DNA of 64,000 bases, from NCBI GenBank assembly GCA_014728175.1, contig WJMA01000017.1, positions 229,097 through 293,096 on the forward strand, in the 5' to 3' direction. Position numbers and translations under genes: made by a program. How positions within the stretch are numbered: position 1 is the stretch's first letter; every line of letters begins with the position of its first letter. The notes beneath the pieces were generated by a model. That model was not told where the DNA came from. It saw only the letters and a program-made list of their open reading frames with translations, and searched no databases. Positions 59,802 to 64,000 of the stretch are shown piece by piece. Source of the stretch: Candidatus Fermentibacterota bacterium. Its GTDB lineage: Bacteria > Fermentibacterota > Fermentibacteria > Fermentibacterales > JCC-6.

Positions 59802-61348
59802 CCATCCTGCTGTCATTGGCCCTCGCCGGGTCGCTGGAGGTGAGTCTACAGCTGCCCGATTCGGTCGAGATGGGGGAGAGGTTCTACGCGGATGTACTCT
59901 GCAGCGGCTCCGGAAGCGAGCTGGTATCCGTCGAGCCCAGATCCAGCGCCGGTCTGGCCTTTCTGGGAAGCACACGATCCAGCTCCTACACCAGCAGCTA
60001 CATAGGCTCCAGAAGGACCTTCCAGAGCTCGTCTACCGTAAGGTTCCTGTTCGAGGCGCTGAGGGAGGGAGAGCAGACGGTGGGTCCTCTGGAGGTGGTG
60101 CTGGGGGACACGGTCTACACATTGCCCGTGGATACGGTAGTGATTACGGCCGGGGACACGGTCTCAAGTATGTCCCGGCCTTCGGTATCTTCGTCGCAGG
60201 AAGCGATATGGATAACCACCGTGCCCCAGGAGGGACCCTACTATCCGGGCAGAACGTTTAGTGTAAAGTACTATCTATACACAAAGGTTCCTCTGGAGAA
60301 TATCCAGCAACAGTGGACCTGCCCCCAAAACGGCGTGGCTTCCCTGGTGGACGGCGCGGACATTCTGCAGTGGAGAAGCGCTCCAGGAGGTGCCAGCAGA
60401 GCGTGGATACTGGAACTGGAGGTGGCACCCGCGCTTCCCGGCCCCATGCAGCTGCCCCGGGTAGAGATTTTAGCCAGGCGGTTCTCAACCAGTCCGTTTC
60501 AGAGGGGCAGAAACTACCATGTCCGAAGCGAGCCGGTGGTGGTGGAAGTGTACTCGTTTCCCGAATCGTCCATGCCGGAGAATTTCACGGGAATAGCCGA
60601 CAGCATATCGCTTGGCCTGTCCGTACCCAACGATTGCAGGGGCCAGCGGGGCGAGGTGCATGCCCGCCTGACCGCGTCCGGCCCGGGGGCGCACTCCATT
60701 AGTGGAATGCCATACGTGTCGGTAAACGGTCCGGGGGAGATATCGGCTACCACCCGTACCCGGAGTGACGGCACGGTAACCTGGGACCTGGTGATGCGTT
60801 CCACGGATACCGGCGTTATAAAGCTGGGGCCGGACAGCGTGTCTTGGTTCGACGTGGAGGAGGGATCGTACAGACAGGCGGTGGCGGAGGCCTGCTCGGT
60901 ATCGGTCGAGCTAACGCGGAGGTCGTCCCCCGCCGGAGGCCATGCATGGACCGACCGAGGCGAAGGCGGTGCGACGGAGCTCTTGGCCGCGGCCGTGCTG
61001 ATAGCCATCCTGGTGGCGGCCGCTCTGGCGGCCGTGGTGGGAAAGGTACATAGACGCAGGTTGCCCCGCAGGGCTCTGGAGAAGGCCTGCGACGAGGAGG
61101 AGCTGCTGTCGGCCCTGGAGAACCGCCTGTCGCTCATGCTGCGGGGCCGGTCGGGCTTCATGGGGGTGGAGGAGCTGCAGGACGCAATGGATGAGAGGAA
61201 GGTAGACCCGCTCCTTTCCCGTCGGGTGGTGCGACTCTGCAAGACCCTGCAGGGGATTTTGGCCGACGGATCGGCCAGGGACCGGTCCCTGGAGGATCTC
61301 AGGGCCAAGGCTCTGGGTCTGTTGGACGAGCTTGAGGAGCGGTTGTAA
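59795..61348 (+). CDS. batD: BatD-like oxygen-tolerance membrane protein
   Basis: A 517-residue protein. With the CTG start at 59795 it has a signal peptide (VAILLSLALAGSLEVSLQL). Long extracytoplasmic beta-sandwich repeats with VEPRSSAGLAFLGSTRS, GPYYPGRTFSVKYYLYT and LPGPMQLPRVEILARRF (the BatD LG/LP pattern) follow. One membrane helix (AAAVLIAILVAAALAAVVG) and a cytoplasmic helical tail end it. A TTG at 59816 is the other possible start but lacks the signal. There is no ATG/GTG in the open frame back to 59714. Last gene of the Bat operon. Confidence 0.82.
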   Translation: MVAILLSLALAGSLEVSLQLPDSVEMGERFYADVLCSGSGSELVSVEPRSSAGLAFLGSTRSSSYTSSYIGSRRTFQSSSTVRFLFEALREGEQTVGPLEVVLGDTVYTLPVDTVVITAGDTVSSMSRPSVSSSQEAIWITTVPQEGPYYPGRTFSVKYYLYTKVPLENIQQQWTCPQNGVASLVDGADILQWRSAPGGASRAWILELEVAPALPGPMQLPRVEILARRFSTSPFQRGRNYHVRSEPVVVEVYSFPESSMPENFTGIADSISLGLSVPNDCRGQRGEVHARLTASGPGAHSISGMPYVSVNGPGEISATTRTRSDGTVTWDLVMRSTDTGVIKLGPDSVSWFDVEEGSYRQAVAEACSVSVELTRRSSPAGGHAWTDRGEGGATELLAAAVLIAILVAAALAAVVGKVHRRRLPRRALEKACDEEELLSALENRLSLMLRGRSGFMGVEELQDAMDERKVDPLLSRRVVRLCKTLQGILADGSARDRSLEDLRAKALGLLDELEERL

Positions 61349-61384
61349 GCAAGTTGATCTGTTGTTATAACTCAATAGCAAGTC

Positions 61385-61402
61385 AAAGGGATAATGCCCT
61401 TT
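61385..61402 (+). terminator. weak hairpin after batD
   Basis: AAAGGG/CCCTTT 6-bp stem with loop ATAATG in the 97-base gap before the sensor kinase. Low stability. Confidence 0.35.
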
Positions 61403-61445
61403 ACAATAGCCGTGAAGCCGTCGAATGAACGTGGGGGACAGGGGG

Positions 61446-64000
61446 ATGAGAGATAAAGCCGCGCCTTGGGGGCCGTTGTACCTTCTCCTATCTGCCAACG
61501 GATCCATACTGTCTACAAGTCGTTCCCTTATAGAAATATGTGATGTATCCAGCGACCAGAGCTGGACCGATCTGTTCGCACAGGACGGTCGGGACAAGCT
61601 GATCGGAGCGATGCGGAGCGTAGGGACCCAGGAATCCGCCGGATCCGTACCGGTCTTCGCAGAGCTTCTCACCCCGGACAAACGCCTGCCGTGCCTGGTC
61701 AGGATGGTGGGCATGGCGGGTGAGGAATCCCCCGGACGGATTCTGCTGAGGGCTCAACCATTGGAAGAGCCCAGGGATAGTGACCTGTGGGACTCCTCCG
61801 AGGCCGAAAACGAGCCCAGATCGCTACAGGGGAGAGCAATAGTAAAGGGAACACCGCCTCGGATAGTCTTCGCCAACGACGCGATGGTGAGAATACTGGG
61901 TTACACCCCCGGCGAGCTGATGGCCATGTCTCCCGAGGAGTTGAGGGAGCTGGTACACCCAGAAGACCGGAACGAGTTCTTCGACAGGTACGAAAGTAGG
62001 ATAAAGGGCGAGAACGCCGAAACCCACTACGAGATCCGGGGGGTTACGAAGGACGGCCAGATCAGGGATATGCTGTTCCTCGCCAACCTGATAAGCCATG
62101 AGGGGCAGCCGGCCGTACAGGTTGTCTTCCTGGACGTTACGGACAGGAAGCGTACGGAGACCGCTTTGCAAAGGAGCGAGAGGCTGTATCGAACCCTGGT
62201 GGAGAACGCTTTCGACGGCATCTACCTGCTGAACGACAGGCACTTCGATTACGTAAATCCAAGGATGGCCGAGATAACCGGATACGACTGCGAGGAGATG
62301 ATCTCCCCGGACTTCGATTTCGGGGTGCTGCTGTCAGAAGAGTCGCGGGAGCAGATAGAGAAAAGGTACCGGGCCAGCAGCGAAGGCTCGCCCATGGACG
62401 GCCCCTACACCACCGAGATCGTGAGGAAGAACGGCGAAAAGGCCGTGATAGAGGTCAACGGGGTTCCTCTGGGTGATCCGTCGGAGATGAGGGCCCAGGG
62501 CGTCATCAGGGACGTCACCCGGCGGTCGGAGATGGAGAAAGAGCTCCAGGAGAGCAAAAGGATGCTGTCCAACATCATGGGCAGCATTCCGGGAATGGTG
62601 TACAGGTGCAAATGCGACCAGAGCTGGACCATGGTATTCGTAAGCGAGGGTGCGAAGGACCTTACCGGCTACTCCCCGCGGGACCTTATCGACAACGCGG
62701 CCGTGTCCTACGCGGACATCATACATCCCGACGACAGGGGAATAGGCCTGCAAGGCATAGCGGAGGCCCTGGATGAACACGAGCACTTCGAGCTTGTCTA
62801 CCGCATTATTACCGCCGACGGGTCGGTGAAGTGGGTATGGGAGAAGGGTGCCGGCATGTACTCCGAGAGCGGAGAGGCGGATATGCTGGAAGGCATCGTG
62901 GTGGACGTCACCGACCTGAAGATCACCCAGGAGAAGCTGCGGGAATCCGAGGGCCGGCTGCAGAGCATACTCTCGTCCATGCAGGACCTGGTGTTCGCCT
63001 ACGACAGCGAAGGCAGGTTCACCTTCACCCACGCCCCGGACGAGTCGCAGTACTACACGCCGCCGGAGACCTTCCTGGGCGAGCACTACAGAAAAGTTCT
63101 TCCCGACCCCGTGGCCGGCCAGGTTGACAAAGCCTTCGAAAAAGCCAGACAGGGCTCCATCTCGGAGTTCGAGTACGAGATGGAGATGAACGGAAAGCGC
63201 CGCTACTATTCCGCCAAGAACTCCCCGCTGCTCATAGATGGAGAGTTCAACGGGATGCTGTCCGTATGCAGGGAGATAACCGGCAGGGTGAGGTACGAGC
63301 GGGAGCAGAGGCGTCGGGACATGGAGCTGCAGAAGCTTCAGAAGCTGGAGAGCCTGGGAATACTGGCCGGAGGAATAGCCCACGACTTCAACAACCTCCT
63401 GGTGGGAATCATGGGCAACGCCGAGCTCACCCTTTCAGAGCTGCCGAAGGACTCCCCGTACAGAGCCGCCCTGGAGAAGATAAGGAAGTGCGCGGAGCAG
63501 GCCGCCGGGCTCAGCGGCGAGATGCTCGCCTACTCGGGCCGGGGCAGCCTGAGAAGGGAGGCTCTGCAGCTGAACGATATCGTGGGGGAAATGAAGGGCT
63601 TGCTGCGATCGACGGTTCCCTCCTACGTACCCCTCGATTTCAAGCTCACCGAAGACTCACCCCTGATCAAGGGCGACGCGGCCCAGATCGAGCAGGTGCT
63701 GATGAACCTGGTAACCAACGCCGCGGAAGCCATCGGGGACAGCCACGGCTCGATTACCGTGGCCACCGGAGCGGGCAGCTTCGACAGCGGCTACCTCTCC
63801 GAGTCCTACATAGATTACCATCTCTCGGAGGGAACCTACGTGTGGCTGGAGGTGGCGGATACCGGCTCCGGTATGGACTCCCGCACCTCCGAGAAGATAT
63901 TCGATCCATTCTACACCACGAAGTTCACCGGCAGAGGCCTGGGTCTGGCTGCCGTCCTGGGAATAGTCCGGGCCCACAAGGGGACCATCAAGGTCGATTC
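61446..64000 (+). CDS. multi-PAS sensor histidine kinase (3' end beyond window)
   Basis: At least 851 residues, no membrane helix. After a 125-residue N-terminal region come four PAS domains (about 130-245, 245-365, 370-500, 505-625): for example FANDAMVRILGYTPGELMAM, YVNPRMAEITGYDCEEMIS and FVSEGAKDLTGYSPRDLI. The HisKA motif LAGGIAHDFNNLLVGIMGN gives H646, and the HATPase has N758 in MNLVTNAAEAIG, DTGSGM and GRGLGLAAV. All kinase motifs are intact. The C-terminus, possibly a receiver domain, is cut off. A GGGGGA motif precedes the ATG by 8 bases. Confidence 0.9.
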   Translation, partial: MRDKAAPWGPLYLLLSANGSILSTSRSLIEICDVSSDQSWTDLFAQDGRDKLIGAMRSVGTQESAGSVPVFAELLTPDKRLPCLVRMVGMAGEESPGRILLRAQPLEEPRDSDLWDSSEAENEPRSLQGRAIVKGTPPRIVFANDAMVRILGYTPGELMAMSPEELRELVHPEDRNEFFDRYESRIKGENAETHYEIRGVTKDGQIRDMLFLANLISHEGQPAVQVVFLDVTDRKRTETALQRSERLYRTLVENAFDGIYLLNDRHFDYVNPRMAEITGYDCEEMISPDFDFGVLLSEESREQIEKRYRASSEGSPMDGPYTTEIVRKNGEKAVIEVNGVPLGDPSEMRAQGVIRDVTRRSEMEKELQESKRMLSNIMGSIPGMVYRCKCDQSWTMVFVSEGAKDLTGYSPRDLIDNAAVSYADIIHPDDRGIGLQGIAEALDEHEHFELVYRIITADGSVKWVWEKGAGMYSESGEADMLEGIVVDVTDLKITQEKLRESEGRLQSILSSMQDLVFAYDSEGRFTFTHAPDESQYYTPPETFLGEHYRKVLPDPVAGQVDKAFEKARQGSISEFEYEMEMNGKRRYYSAKNSPLLIDGEFNGMLSVCREITGRVRYEREQRRRDMELQKLQKLESLGILAGGIAHDFNNLLVGIMGNAELTLSELPKDSPYRAALEKIRKCAEQAAGLSGEMLAYSGRGSLRREALQLNDIVGEMKGLLRSTVPSYVPLDFKLTEDSPLIKGDAAQIEQVLMNLVTNAAEAIGDSHGSITVATGAGSFDSGYLSESYIDYHLSEGTYVWLEVADTGSGMDSRTSEKIFDPFYTTKFTGRGLGLAAVLGIVRAHKGTIKVD

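Noticed and set aside
62334..63383. 349-codon antisense frame opposite the PAS kinase
   Set aside because: Shadow of the intact sensor kinase.
1..64000. CRISPR array, prophage or insertion sequence
   Set aside because: No regular direct repeats with spacers, integrase, transposase or phage structural gene was seen.

Overview
The window is a gene-dense, high-GC bacterial chromosome segment with about 56 protein genes, two tRNAs, and no phage, insertion sequence or CRISPR. Genes are short-spaced, often overlap by ATGA, TTGA or TAATG, and several start with TTG or GTG. Two secreted peptidases end in a type IX-secretion-like (Por) sorting domain with the usual PNP motif, which points to the FCB superphylum. 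The mix of aerotolerance (Bat) genes, fused acyl-CoA dehydratase activase, PilT and many lineage-poor secreted proteins suggests an anaerobic or fermentative, little-cultured lineage (for example Fermentibacteria, Eisenbacteria or WOR-3 like). That placement is inference.

Layout. 1-7435: end of a lipid-kinase-like gene, miaB, exonuclease VII (xseBA, minus), an AT-rich gene-free stretch, a uridine-kinase-like fusion and a secreted M1 peptidase. 7438-11989 (minus): a compact four-gene operon of DUF362 protein, radical SAM/SPASM protein, a divergent succinyl-CoA-synthetase beta subunit with a fused cysteine-rich ferredoxin tail, and the matching alpha subunit. 12192-18775: a secreted two-repeat protein, nth, an RmlC-like epimerase, tRNA-Leu, smpB, cell-wall amidase, a GerMN-position protein, murI, rph and rdgB. 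18785-24298: cNMP-binding protein, PAS-GGDEF diguanylate cyclase, GNAT, and an ABC-2 exporter operon with a His-rich lipoprotein.

24404-31596: macrodomain protein, ATP sulfurylase and a P-loop-less APS-kinase-like protein, converging on a four-gene minus operon of two alkaline-phosphatase-superfamily proteins, a membrane protein and a ribbon-helix-helix-like protein. The two converging genes encode the same C-terminal Glu-rich LGY tail. 31762-39416: lipoprotein, a 1404-residue fused double activase, M18 aminopeptidase and a second ABC-2 system. 39493-44145: flippase-like membrane protein, FAD oxidoreductase and a PHP-glycosyltransferase fusion. 44149-53070: tRNA-Pro, secreted M14 peptidase, L27, hutI, then a MshEN-TPR protein, pilT and two degenerate two-component-like proteins.

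53072-61348: phosphohexomutase followed by a complete MoxR-DUF58-BatA/B/C/D operon. 61446-64000: a multi-PAS histidine kinase running off the end. The strongest candidates for something undescribed are the acyl-CoA-synthetase/ferredoxin/radical SAM/DUF362 operon and the sulfurylase-pseudokinase/phosphodiesterase locus with the shared LGY tail.
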